This document shows, in pieces, positions 53,081 through 61,954 of a stretch of 64,000 nucleotides of DNA. Where the stretch lies: positions 1-64,000 of the forward strand of contig NZ_JADEYP010000015.1 in assembly GCF_020295405.1 (NCBI RefSeq). The letters run 5' to 3'. Position 1 is the first letter of the stretch. Every line of letters begins with the position of its first letter. Made by a program: the position numbers and the translations under genes. The notes below the pieces were generated by a model, which ran no database searches, was not told the origin of the DNA, and saw nothing but the letters and a program-made list of their open reading frames with translations. This DNA comes from Sphingobacterium bovistauri. GTDB lineage: Bacteria; Bacteroidota; Bacteroidia; Sphingobacteriales; Sphingobacteriaceae.

Positions 53081-53727
53081 TTATTAAAAAATTTCTCTTT
53101 TACGACTTCGTAAACTATCGGAAGTACGGATAATACAATGATTATTAAGACTACTTGTGAAAAATTATCTCGTATGAATGGAATATTACCGAGAAAATAC
53201 CCCGCTAGTGTAAGCCCCACGACCCATAGAATTGCACCTACTACATTGTACGTGATAAATGTACCATAATTCATACGACCAATCCCTCCTACAAAAGGAG
53301 CTAGAGTACGTACTATAGGTACGAAACGAGCAATTACAATTGTTTTACTACCGTATTTCTCATAAAAAGAATGTGTCTTTTCAATTTGTGCATCCGTTAC
53401 CATTTGCTTACCAAATAACTTAAACTTGGTAATTCGCATACCAAAGTTCTTTCCAATCGAATAATTCAACGAGTCACCCGCAATAGCAGCAACGAGCAAT
53501 AATGCTATTAATAACCATACATTCAACTCATTTGGTTGAGCCGCCAACATTCCTGCAGCAAACAACAAAGAGTCACCTGGTAAAAACGGCATAACGACTA
53601 CCCCAGTTTCCACAAAAATTATAAGAAACAAAATAAGGTATGTCCAATATTTATAATCATTCACAATCTGAATCAAATGATCATCAATGTGAAGAACAAA
53701 ATCTATTAAAGAATATATTAAATCCAA
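53068..53727 (-). CDS. DedA-family membrane protein (copy 1)
   Basis: 219 residues, same motifs as its neighbour: MPFLPGDSLLFAAGML, GDSLNYSIGKNFG, ARFVPIVRTLAPFVGG. The two share SLIDFVLHID near the start and much of the sequence throughout. It lies 13 nt after dnaN, so is likely co-transcribed with it. Confidence 0.9.
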   Translation of the reverse strand: MDLIYSLIDFVLHIDDHLIQIVNDYKYWTYLILFLIIFVETGVVVMPFLPGDSLLFAAGMLAAQPNELNVWLLIALLLVAAIAGDSLNYSIGKNFGMRITKFKLFGKQMVTDAQIEKTHSFYEKYGSKTIVIARFVPIVRTLAPFVGGIGRMNYGTFITYNVVGAILWVVGLTLAGYFLGNIPFIRDNFSQVVLIIIVLSVLPIVYEVVKEKFFNKKEA

Positions 53728-53740
53728 AATGCGCTATAAA

Positions 53741-54865
53741 TTAGTTGTAGTTATTTAACATTACTGGCATCACCAACATCAAAATCTCTTCGTTGTCAGC
53801 TTTCACGGCTGGCACCAAAAGACCAGCACGATTAGGACTGCTCATTTCCAACACCACTTCTTCGCAACTTAAGTTGTTTAACATTTCAACTAAGAATTTC
53901 GCATTAAAACCGATTTCCATGTCATCACCCTCAAATTGACAACTCAATCTCTCGTGAGCTTCATTTGAAAAGTCTAAATCTTCAGCAGATATATGCAATT
54001 CTGAACCGTTAATTTTCAAACGAACTTGGTGTGTGGTTTTGTTTGCAAAAATTACTACACGACGCAAAATATTCAAAAATAATGAACGATCTACAGTCAA
54101 TTTATTTGGGTTAACTTGAGGAATTACCGCCTCGTAGTCGGGGTAACGCTCATCAACTAGACGACAAATCAAGTTGATACTTCCAAATTGGAAAAAAGCA
54201 TTTGTATTATTGTATTCAATAGACACAGTTGTATCATCCGATGGTAAAGACGACTTTAATAAAGTCAAAGCCTTTTTAGGAAGGATGATAGATGTTGCCT
54301 TTTCAGCACCTACATCTGTACGACGGTATCTTACTAAACGATGTGCATCTGTCGCTACAAACGTAATGTTTTGTTCATTTAGCTGAACCAAAACGCCTGA
54401 CATAGCTGGACGCAATTCATCATTACTCACCGCAAAAATAGTTTTGTTGATTGCCTCTCCCAAGATCGATGCAGCTAATTTTACCGTTGAAACGTTATCT
54501 ACTACAGGAATTTTAGGAAAATCATCCGCGTTCTCACCGCTCAATTTGTATTTACCATCACCAGCGCTGATTTCTATAGCCAATGTTTTAGTGTCTACAG
54601 AAAATGCTACGGGCTGATCTGGAAGTGTTTTTAACGTATCAATCAATATTTTTGAGGGCATTGCTACACGACCTTCTTCTTTAGCTTCTATTGGCAAAGA
54701 AGTAACCATACTTGTTTGTAAATCTGTTGCTGATATTGTCAGCATATTGTCTTTGATCTCAAACAAAAAGTTTTCCAAAATAGGAAGAACAGTGCTACTA
54801 CTTGAAGCGCCACTTATGGCTTGAAGTTGTTTTAATAAGACTGAAGTGGATACAATAAATCTCAT
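53741..54865 (-). CDS. dnaN: DNA polymerase III beta sliding clamp
   Basis: 374 residues, three-domain ring clamp. Marks: MRFIVSTSVLLKQLQAISGA, TDLQTSMVTSLPIEA, ATDAHRLVRYRRTD, and the C-terminal VMPVMLNNYN. Confers processivity on PolIII and recruits repair factors. Divergent from holB, about 5.3 kb from dnaA. Confidence 0.98.
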   Translation of the reverse strand: MRFIVSTSVLLKQLQAISGASSSSTVLPILENFLFEIKDNMLTISATDLQTSMVTSLPIEAKEEGRVAMPSKILIDTLKTLPDQPVAFSVDTKTLAIEISAGDGKYKLSGENADDFPKIPVVDNVSTVKLAASILGEAINKTIFAVSNDELRPAMSGVLVQLNEQNITFVATDAHRLVRYRRTDVGAEKATSIILPKKALTLLKSSLPSDDTTVSIEYNNTNAFFQFGSINLICRLVDERYPDYEAVIPQVNPNKLTVDRSLFLNILRRVVIFANKTTHQVRLKINGSELHISAEDLDFSNEAHERLSCQFEGDDMEIGFNAKFLVEMLNNLSCEEVVLEMSSPNRAGLLVPAVKADNEEILMLVMPVMLNNYN

Positions 54866-54967
54866 ACTTTTGCGATATTTTACTTATATGCAATATTACG
54901 CAATTTTAATCTAAAAACGCAATCTCGCAAACCTACTGCGCTATTATTTATACAACATTAATTTTAG

Positions 54968-54975
54968 TACATTTG
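54968..54975 (+). promoter_or_regulatory. -7 element for the holB operon
   Basis: TACATTTG 13 nt before the holB ATG. No strong -33 is seen. Confidence 0.4.
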
Positions 54976-54988
54976 TGTTTAAATATTT

Positions 54989-56134
54989 ATGCAATTTAAG
55001 GATATAACAGGGCACCAAGAGGTCAAGAATCATCTACTCAATTCGGTTAAAACAAACCGTGTTAGTCATGCACAATTGTTTTTAGGTCCTGAAGGTTCTG
55101 GCTCACTTGCTCTTGCAGTAGCGTATGCACAGTATGTCAATTGTGAAAACAAGAAAGATAACGACAGCTGTGGCGAATGTAGTTCTTGTCATAAATACGA
55201 ACGCTTGATTCATCCTGATCTTCATTTCTCCTATCCTTTTTATCCATCCAAAGAAACGGCTGTAGCAATTGACGTTTTACAAGAATGGAGAACTGCTCTA
55301 CAAAAAAATCCATATTTAGGATTAAACTACTGGCGCGATCAATTGGATGCGGGAAATAAACAAGCAAACATTCCGATTAAAGAGGTACATGACATTATCA
55401 AAAAACTGAGTCTGAAAGCTTTTGAAGCTGAATATAAAGTATTGATAATGTGGCTGCCAGAGTATTTGGATAAAGAGGGAAATGCATTACTAAAACTTAT
55501 TGAAGAGCCTCCGGCTAAAACGCTATTTCTTCTAGTAGCTGAGAATCAGGAGCGCATTCTAAATACCATCATCTCGCGTACCCAATTAGTCAAAATCAAC
55601 AAAATTGGTCATGACGATATGAAAAACTACCTCGTTGACAAACATCAAATTGAAAATTCTACGGCTAATGAGATTGCTTTCATAGCGGATGGAAATATTC
55701 AAGAAGCACTCAATCTACTGGCATATCAAGAGCACAACAGTAGTTTTACAACATTTGTAGAATGGATGCGCTATATCGTAACCGATAGAGGATCTGAAAT
55801 AATGAAAATTTCTGATGAAAATCTTTCTAAGTTAGGACGCGAAAATCAAAAAAGTTTCTTACTTTATGCCATTAATATGATTCGACAAATCATGTTAATT
55901 CAACAAGGTTTACGTAGTTTAGTTTTTTTAAAAGAAGAGGAACTAAATTTTGTCGAAAAATTCAGTGAATTATATCAGTTTGAGCAATTAACCGAGGCTA
56001 TTAATTTGTTAGAGAAAACGCATTATGGCATCGAAAGAAATGGTAATCCTAAAATATTATTTTTAGATTTATCTTTGCAATTAGTTTTATTGTTCAAATA
56101 TCAAACGTTCCCTAAAGGGACTCAATATATATAG
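54989..56134 (+). CDS. holB: DNA polymerase III delta' subunit (HolB-like clamp-loader ATPase)
   Basis: 381 residues. AAA+ clamp-loader subunit: the zinc module has C52, C61, C64 and C67 (CGECSSC); the degenerate Walker A GPEGSGSL lacks the Lys, as expected of delta'; NALLKLIEEPPAKTLFLL is the sensor/SRC region. Loads the dnaN clamp. First gene of holB-ricT-gldH-lpxK. Confidence 0.92.
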   Translation: MQFKDITGHQEVKNHLLNSVKTNRVSHAQLFLGPEGSGSLALAVAYAQYVNCENKKDNDSCGECSSCHKYERLIHPDLHFSYPFYPSKETAVAIDVLQEWRTALQKNPYLGLNYWRDQLDAGNKQANIPIKEVHDIIKKLSLKAFEAEYKVLIMWLPEYLDKEGNALLKLIEEPPAKTLFLLVAENQERILNTIISRTQLVKINKIGHDDMKNYLVDKHQIENSTANEIAFIADGNIQEALNLLAYQEHNSSFTTFVEWMRYIVTDRGSEIMKISDENLSKLGRENQKSFLLYAINMIRQIMLIQQGLRSLVFLKEEELNFVEKFSELYQFEQLTEAINLLEKTHYGIERNGNPKILFLDLSLQLVLLFKYQTFPKGTQYI

Positions 56135-56144
56135 AAAGAAAAAT

Positions 56145-57533
56145 ATGGGATGTGGCAGTTGCTCATCCGGTGGTGGGTGTGGTACAAGTAGCAAATTAGG
56201 CACAGTACCTGCAGGCTGTAATAACAACGGTACCTGCATGACCAGCGGATGTAATAAATTAGATGTGTATGACTGGCTTTCCGATATGGATTTGCCATCA
56301 AATTATAAACCGTTCAATGTTGTAGAAGTACGTTTCAAAGGATCTCGCAAAGATTTCTTTGTTAATACGGACAATCTTTACCTTGAAATGGGTGAAATGG
56401 TCGCTGTAGAGCCTTCTACTGGAGGCTATGACATTGGACACGTATCGTTGACAGGGGAGTTAGTTCGTCTTCAGCTGAAGAAAAACAATGTGAATCCTGA
56501 AACTGTAGAAAAGAAAATCTACCGAAAAGCGAATGAAGCTGATGTTGCAAAATTTAATGCTGCCAAAGAATTAGAATGGGAGACGATGCACAAGGCTCGA
56601 AAATTAGCCTTAGACCTAGGTCTTTCAATGAAAATTTCTGATGTAGATTATCAGGGCGATAAGACAAAAGCCACTTTTTATTACACAGCAGAAGGTCGTG
56701 TTGATTTTCGAGAGTTAATCAAAAAAATGGCAGAATCGTTCCGTATTCGTATCGAAATGCGTCAAATTGGTATGCGCCAGGAAGCCAGCCGTCTAGGTGG
56801 TATTGGTTCTTGTGGTCGTGAGTTATGTTGTTCAACATGGTTGACGGATTTCAAAACAGTATCTACTTCTGCAGCTCGTTATCAAAACCTTTCGTTAAAT
56901 ACACTAAAATTGGCCGGCCAATGTGGTAAGCTGAAGTGCTGTTTAAATTACGAACTAGACAGCTATATGGATGCTTTGAAAGATATTCCAAATGATGTAG
57001 ATCGTATCGAAACTCGCAGTGGGGTAGCCTATCTTCAAAAAACGGATATATTCAAGAAGACGATGTGGTTCTCATTCCCTGGTGCAGAAAGCTGGATTCC
57101 TTTACCGATTAGTAAAGTTAAAGAGCTTGCTGAACTGAACAAAAAAGGTGAGAAACCTGAATCTCTAGGTCAACCAACAGAAAAAGTAGAGGTTGCGAAG
57201 CCCGTAATATTAGATTATGAAAATGTTGTAGGTCAGGATAGCTTAACACGATTGGATGAAAAAAATAAAAAGCGCAAAAAGAAAAAACCTAAGGCTAAAC
57301 AAGTAAATACAGCGAATAAAACTGAATCGGAAAGAATTCCGTCAAACCAAACGGAAAGGGTTCAAAAACCTCAAAATCAACCTTTGACCATCCAAAAAGG
57401 ATTAGAAGGTGAAAATAATGGTGGTGACAACACTCCAAAAGAGAACGATCAGAAGAAAAAGCGTAGGTTCAATAATAATAACCGCAATAGAAATAAACCA
57501 AACGCTAATAAACAACAAAATGGTGGTGAATAA
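56145..57533 (+). CDS. ricT: PSP1-domain protein, RicT-like
   Basis: 462 residues. The Cys-rich N-terminus (MGCGSCSSGGGCG) precedes a PSP1 domain with GGIGSCGRELCCSTW and AGQCGKLKCCLNYE. RicT in Bacillus forms an Fe-S complex with YlbF and YmcA that guides RNase Y. The last 130 residues are low-complexity: KKRKKKKPKA, then Gln/Asn-rich repeats ending NNNNRNRNKPN, absent in the Bacillus protein, so an RNA- or protein-binding tail. It lies 10 nt behind holB. Confidence 0.9.
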   Translation: MGCGSCSSGGGCGTSSKLGTVPAGCNNNGTCMTSGCNKLDVYDWLSDMDLPSNYKPFNVVEVRFKGSRKDFFVNTDNLYLEMGEMVAVEPSTGGYDIGHVSLTGELVRLQLKKNNVNPETVEKKIYRKANEADVAKFNAAKELEWETMHKARKLALDLGLSMKISDVDYQGDKTKATFYYTAEGRVDFRELIKKMAESFRIRIEMRQIGMRQEASRLGGIGSCGRELCCSTWLTDFKTVSTSAARYQNLSLNTLKLAGQCGKLKCCLNYELDSYMDALKDIPNDVDRIETRSGVAYLQKTDIFKKTMWFSFPGAESWIPLPISKVKELAELNKKGEKPESLGQPTEKVEVAKPVILDYENVVGQDSLTRLDEKNKKRKKKKPKAKQVNTANKTESERIPSNQTERVQKPQNQPLTIQKGLEGENNGGDNTPKENDQKKKRRFNNNNRNRNKPNANKQQNGGE

Positions 57534-57556
57534 TTTCACCACCCATATTTTTCAAT

Positions 57557-58015
57557 ATGAATAGGTTCTTAGCATTTATATTCCTTCTCTTCTCCCTAGG
57601 ATCGTGTATGGATAACTCTTCATTTGAAGAAAACAAGGTTATCGCTAATCGATCTTGGGATTACGCTCAGATCCCTACATTCTCGGTAAAGATAAAAGAC
57701 AATAAAGCCAAATACGATGTCCTTATAAGTGTGAGACATACGAATCAATATGATTTCTCTAATTTATTTATTCTACTACACGAAAAAGGAAAAGGTTTAT
57801 TAGACACAGCTTATCGCAAAGAAATTAAATTAGCAGAACTAGATGGAAAATGGACAGGTAAATCATCCGGTTCATTATATGAAACACAATATCTAGCTAA
57901 AGAAAATTTTACTTTTCCAGATACAGGAACCTATACTTTTTCCATTGAACAAAATATGCGTGTGAATCCCTTAACAGAAATTTCTGATGTGGGCATCAAA
58001 TTGCTAAAAAAATGA
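57557..58015 (+). CDS. gldH: Gliding motility lipoprotein GldH
   Basis: 152 residues, lipobox LGSC (Cys17). GldH marks: ANRSWDYAQIPTFSV, RHTNQYDFSNLFI, and TYTFSIEQNMRVNPL. In Flavobacterium GldH is required for gliding and stabilises the motor complex; many Sphingobacteriaceae keep it without known gliding. It overlaps lpxK by 4 nt (ATGA). Confidence 0.88.
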   Translation: MNRFLAFIFLLFSLGSCMDNSSFEENKVIANRSWDYAQIPTFSVKIKDNKAKYDVLISVRHTNQYDFSNLFILLHEKGKGLLDTAYRKEIKLAELDGKWTGKSSGSLYETQYLAKENFTFPDTGTYTFSIEQNMRVNPLTEISDVGIKLLKK

Positions 58016-59052
58016 TAACAATTCTGCGATGGATCCTTTTTCCTATTACTGTGGTATACCACAGCATCATATGGCTAAGAAATTTATTGTACGATAAAGG
58101 AATTTTCAAAAGTCAATCTTTTAAAATCCCAACTATAGTTATCGGGAACCTTGCCATTGGAGGAACTGGAAAAAGCCCAATGACAGAATATCTTATTAAG
58201 TTGTTACAAGATAAATATTCTATAGCTACCCTTAGTAGGGGATATGGTCGTAAAACTAAAGGATACAGACTTGTAAATGTAAATTCAAAAGCACTTGAGG
58301 TAGGAGACGAGCCTCTCCAATTCAAAAATAAATTTCCAAACATTACTGTTGCTGTAGACGAGGATCGCTGTGAAGGTATTAAACAGCTTCAAAATAATCA
58401 TGATATTATCATTCTAGATGATGCATTTCAACATAGAAAATTGAGGCCAGGATACGCAATATTATTATTTGACTTTAACTCTCTTTTCAAACCTATCCTC
58501 ACTTTGCCGACAGGTGATTTTAGAGATATTTTTTCATCTACAAAGCGAGCAGATCTTATTATTATTACTAAGTGTCCTGAAAATATCAATGATAAAGAAA
58601 AACACCATATAGAACACATCATCCGTAAATATAATATTGCCCCAATATTTTATACAAAAATCGGTTATGAAAATCCTAAAAGTCTGAGTGGATCTATCGA
58701 GGAGAATAAATTAGAAAACAAGGAAATTCTCCTATTCTGTGGAATAGCCAACCCCACTCCTCTGGTAGAGTATTTAGAAAAGTATAATAACACTGTTCAT
58801 TTATTAAAATTTCCAGATCACCACAATTTCTCACAAGATGATTTTGAAAAAATAAAGAACAAATTCAATAGCATTGATAATACAAACAAACTCATTCTTA
58901 CTACAGAAAAAGATACTCAACGTATTCCTGCAGATGTTTTTATTTCTTATCCTGTATATTATATGCCTATTCATTTGCAATCTGCAGACAATCAACAGGT
59001 AACTTTTGATCATTTTATTGAAAATTACCTTTCTTCTCACCAAGGCCATTAA
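58012..59052 (+). CDS. lpxK: Tetraacyldisaccharide 4'-kinase LpxK
   Basis: 346 residues. P-loop VIGNLAIGGTGKSPMTEYL (about 43-61), LSRGYGRKTKGYRLV, VGDEPLQFK, and DDAFQHRKL are the classic LpxK motifs. Phosphorylates the lipid A precursor at the 4' position on the inner face of the cytoplasmic membrane. Start overlaps gldH stop. Confidence 0.96.
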   Translation: MITILRWILFPITVVYHSIIWLRNLLYDKGIFKSQSFKIPTIVIGNLAIGGTGKSPMTEYLIKLLQDKYSIATLSRGYGRKTKGYRLVNVNSKALEVGDEPLQFKNKFPNITVAVDEDRCEGIKQLQNNHDIIILDDAFQHRKLRPGYAILLFDFNSLFKPILTLPTGDFRDIFSSTKRADLIIITKCPENINDKEKHHIEHIIRKYNIAPIFYTKIGYENPKSLSGSIEENKLENKEILLFCGIANPTPLVEYLEKYNNTVHLLKFPDHHNFSQDDFEKIKNKFNSIDNTNKLILTTEKDTQRIPADVFISYPVYYMPIHLQSADNQQVTFDHFIENYLSSHQGH

Positions 59053-59110
59053 ACTTTATTTAAATAAATAAGTCTAAATGCTATTATAAACTTAATATCA
59101 TTTAAAACTT

Positions 59111-59497
59111 ATGAAAAGTCTAATTTCAATTTTAGCATTAGTACTAAGCTTGGGGCTTGCTAATGCACAACAAGGTGGCAATAGACCACAAAGAACTCCA
59201 GAAGAAATGGCAAAAATGCAGATGGAACGTTTAACTAAAGAATTAAACTTGTCTCAGACGCAACAAGACTCAATTCAAAAATATATTCTATCTACTTCCA
59301 AAGAGCAGCAAAAAATCTTTAGAGAAGCAGGAGATAACCGCGAAGCAGCAATGAAAAGTATGCAAGCTTTGCGTGAAAAACAGAGCTTAAAAGTAAAGAC
59401 TTTTTTAAATGAAGAGCAAAGTAAAAAATATGACGAATTAGCAAAACAAAGAGGTTTCGGTGCAGGCGGACAAAGAGGTCAACGTCCAACCAACTAA
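59111..59497 (+). CDS. Small periplasmic Spy/LTxxQ-like helical protein (A)
   Basis: 128 residues with a signal peptide (MKSLISILALVLSLGLANAQ). Mature part is helical with RLTKELNLSQTQQDSIQKYI and LREKQSLKVKTFLNEEQSKK, the LTxxQ-like pattern of CpxP/Spy chaperone-like proteins, and ends in a Gly/Arg/Gln-rich tail. Begins 58 nt after lpxK. Confidence 0.75.
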   Translation: MKSLISILALVLSLGLANAQQGGNRPQRTPEEMAKMQMERLTKELNLSQTQQDSIQKYILSTSKEQQKIFREAGDNREAAMKSMQALREKQSLKVKTFLNEEQSKKYDELAKQRGFGAGGQRGQRPTN

Positions 59498-59522
59498 TTT
59501 TTGTAGTTCATATATGTTAAGG

Positions 59523-59555
59523 GGGCTTATTTCAATAGAAATAAGCCCTTTTTTG
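59523..59555 (+). terminator. Rho-independent terminator
   Basis: Stem GGGCTTATTTC / GAAATAAGCCC with loop AATA, followed by TTTTTTG. Closes the holB-to-periplasmic-protein unit. Confidence 0.88.
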
Positions 59556-59669
59556 TTAAAACTTGTTAAATTGTAACAAACTAGATACAAAAATACAATA
59601 AATCATAACATTTGACTGTTATAGTAGTGTATTAAATAAATAGAGTATTACACACAAATTTTAAATGCT

Positions 59670-60056
59670 ATGAAAAAATTAATTTTAACAGGTCTGAGCT
59701 TTTTATTCGCAATTACATTAACTTTTGCACAAGACATTAATCCAGAAACCAAAGCAAAACAAAAAGTAGATGAATTAACGCAGGTCTTGACACTCAACGA
59801 AGATCAACAATCAGCAATATTAACAGTTGTTTTAGAGAAAATTACTGCAACACAAGCAATTCAAGCTGATACATCATTAGCTCCTGAAGTAGCCAAACAA
59901 CAAATAGAAGTTGCCAAAGTTACAGCTCTTCAAAAAATATCTGAGCAACTAAACGATGATCAAAAAATAGCTTTTGCTAAATACCTAGAAGAAAAACATG
60001 CTAAAAAAGAAGAAGAGCAAGGTGAGCAAAAGGAAGAAGAAAATAACAACAATTAG
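59670..60056 (+). CDS. Small periplasmic Spy/LTxxQ-like helical protein (B)
   Basis: 128 residues with a signal peptide (to LTFAQ). ELTQVLTLNEDQQSAILTVV and ISEQLNDDQKIAFAKYLEEK align with the helices of the neighbour at 59111, but the tail is Glu/Lys/Asn-rich (EEEQGEQKEEENNNN). Same length, so probably an old tandem duplicate with its own promoter after the intervening terminator. Confidence 0.7.
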   Translation: MKKLILTGLSFLFAITLTFAQDINPETKAKQKVDELTQVLTLNEDQQSAILTVVLEKITATQAIQADTSLAPEVAKQQIEVAKVTALQKISEQLNDDQKIAFAKYLEEKHAKKEEEQGEQKEEENNNN

Positions 60057-60110
60057 AAGTTCCTGTATATTTTATATGCAAACCAAAAACTAATAATTTC
60101 ATTAATTACC

Positions 60111-60138
60111 AAAAAAGGCGGAATAATTTCCGCCTTTT
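60111..60138. terminator. Bidirectional terminator before dnaA
   Basis: Stem AAAAAGGCGGAA / TTCCGCCTTTTT around a short loop; between convergent genes. Confidence 0.85.
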
Positions 60139-60158
60139 TCTTGTTACTAGATATCTTT

Positions 60159-61586
60159 CTAAGAAGTCTTCAATTTCTTTTGAATGTCTTGAACATAAGT
60201 TTTGAACTTTTTGTCCGTTTCAATCAAATCTTCAACAGTCTGACAAGCATAAATAACTGTCGAGTGATCTCTTCCTCCGAAGAAATTACCGATAGACTTT
60301 AAAGATGATTTCGTATGGTTTTTAGCTAGGTACATCGAAATTTGACGAGCCTGTACAATTTCACGCTTACGTACTTTCGATTTAACCATTTCTACTGGAA
60401 CTTCGAAATACTCACAAACCAATTTCTGGATGTACTCCATCGAGATTTCCTTATGTGTATTCTTCACAAAGTTCTTCAGCATAGACTTTGCTAAATTCAA
60501 GTCTATTTCTTTTTTGTTTAGTGTAGATTGAGCCAACAAAGAAACCATAGCTCCCTCCAATTCACGCACGCTATTATCAATCTGTGTAGCTACATATTCT
60601 ACCACCGTTTCTGGCAACTCAATACCATCAGAATACATTTTCTTTTTCAAAATCGCCATTCTCGTCTCCAAATCTGGAATTTGGATATCAGCAGATAATC
60701 CCCATTTGAAACGACTTAATAATCGCTCTTCTAATCCAGACAAATCCTTAGGAGCTTTGTCAGAGGTTAAGATAATCTGTTTTCCCGACTGATGTAAATG
60801 GTTGAAGATATGGAAAAAAATATCTTGTGTCTTCTCTTTACCCGCGAAATTATGTACATCATCCATGATGATAACATCCATTGCTTGATAGAAGTTTACA
60901 AAATCATTGATTGTATTGTTTTTCAATGAATCTACAAACTGTTGACAGAATTTTTCACAAGAAACATAAATCACCAACTTGTCTGGTAAATTTTTCTTGA
61001 TTTCATTTCCAATAGCTTGCGCCAAGTGTGTCTTACCTAAACCTACATCACCATATAGCATTAATGGGTTAAAAGATGTTCCTCCAGGCTTATTTGCAAC
61101 AGCATAACCAGCAGAACGTGCTAATCTATTACACTCACCCTCTACAAAATTCTCAAACGTATAATTTTGATTCAATTGTGGGTCTACTTGCAATTTTTTA
61201 AGCCCTGGAATGACAAAAGGGTTCTTTATGTTTTTATTTAATGCTACAGGGACAGGTATAGATTGTCTTTTACCTTCGGCACCATTACCATTGGATGGAA
61301 GGTTAGTCGTATAAGGCGTATTTGCAGACGATTTCTCTACTACAATATTATACTCTAATCTTCCTTGTTCACCTAAGAATTTCTTTACCGTCTTACGTAA
61401 GATACCTACGTAATGCTCTTCCAACCACTCGTAAAAGAATAAACTAGGAACTTGAATAGTCAAAACGTTTTCCTCCAAACGAACCGCATTCACCGGTTCG
61501 AACCATGTCTTATAACTTTGCGCAGGAATGTTGTCTTTAATCACTTGAAGACAATTATTCCAAACACTTGTATACGTTTTTTCCAT
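60159..61586 (-). CDS. dnaA: Chromosomal replication initiator DnaA
   Basis: 475 residues. Domain I (about 1-85: WNNCLQVIKDNIPAQSYKTW), a linker, AAA+ domain III with Walker A YGDVGLGKTHLAQAIG and Walker B VIIMDDVHNF, and DNA-binding domain IV with the signature GGRDHSTVIYAC near residue 435. Opens the origin. The upstream AT-rich region is a candidate oriC. Confidence 0.98.
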   Translation of the reverse strand: MEKTYTSVWNNCLQVIKDNIPAQSYKTWFEPVNAVRLEENVLTIQVPSLFFYEWLEEHYVGILRKTVKKFLGEQGRLEYNIVVEKSSANTPYTTNLPSNGNGAEGKRQSIPVPVALNKNIKNPFVIPGLKKLQVDPQLNQNYTFENFVEGECNRLARSAGYAVANKPGGTSFNPLMLYGDVGLGKTHLAQAIGNEIKKNLPDKLVIYVSCEKFCQQFVDSLKNNTINDFVNFYQAMDVIIMDDVHNFAGKEKTQDIFFHIFNHLHQSGKQIILTSDKAPKDLSGLEERLLSRFKWGLSADIQIPDLETRMAILKKKMYSDGIELPETVVEYVATQIDNSVRELEGAMVSLLAQSTLNKKEIDLNLAKSMLKNFVKNTHKEISMEYIQKLVCEYFEVPVEMVKSKVRKREIVQARQISMYLAKNHTKSSLKSIGNFFGGRDHSTVIYACQTVEDLIETDKKFKTYVQDIQKKLKTS

Positions 61587-61954
61587 TCTTAAATTGTTAA
61601 TAACTTGATAACCAATTATTGATAAAAAAATTGTTTATAACTTTCCCTTTCAACGAAGATGACAAAAATTTCCGACCTAAAAAAGCGAAAGATCAAAAAA
61701 AATACAATTCACTAATAGTCAATAATTTAGGTTAAAAAAAACACTTCTAGGTCGATGTTTTATTGTCAATTGAAATTTTTCCACATGTCCAAAACATCGA
61801 TAAAAAACATCATTATTCAAAACAATTTTTACGGTTTAATAATTAGTTTGTGGAAAACTTTCTACAACTAAATTAAATAAAATTTTTGATAAAAATAAAA
61901 GAAAAAGAGCCATAAAATTTATGGCTCTTTAAATATTTTTTTGTACTTCTTGTT
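61587..61954. other. Candidate chromosomal origin region (oriC) between dnaA and dxs
   Basis: 368 bp, very AT-rich, no ORF. It holds two opposed DnaA-box-like nonamers, TTTTCCACA at 61777-61785 and TGTGGAAAA at 61849-61857 (one mismatch from TTATCCACA), and a 10-bp inverted repeat TCGATGTTTT (61752-61761) / AAAACATCGA (61791-61800) that encloses the first box. Position beside dnaA and near dnaN supports an origin. Confidence 0.5.
61904..61930 (-). terminator. Terminator downstream of dxs
   Basis: Perfect 13-bp stem AAAGAGCCATAAA / TTTATGGCTCTTT around one base, with a minus-strand T-rich tail; dxs ends at 61955. Confidence 0.8.
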
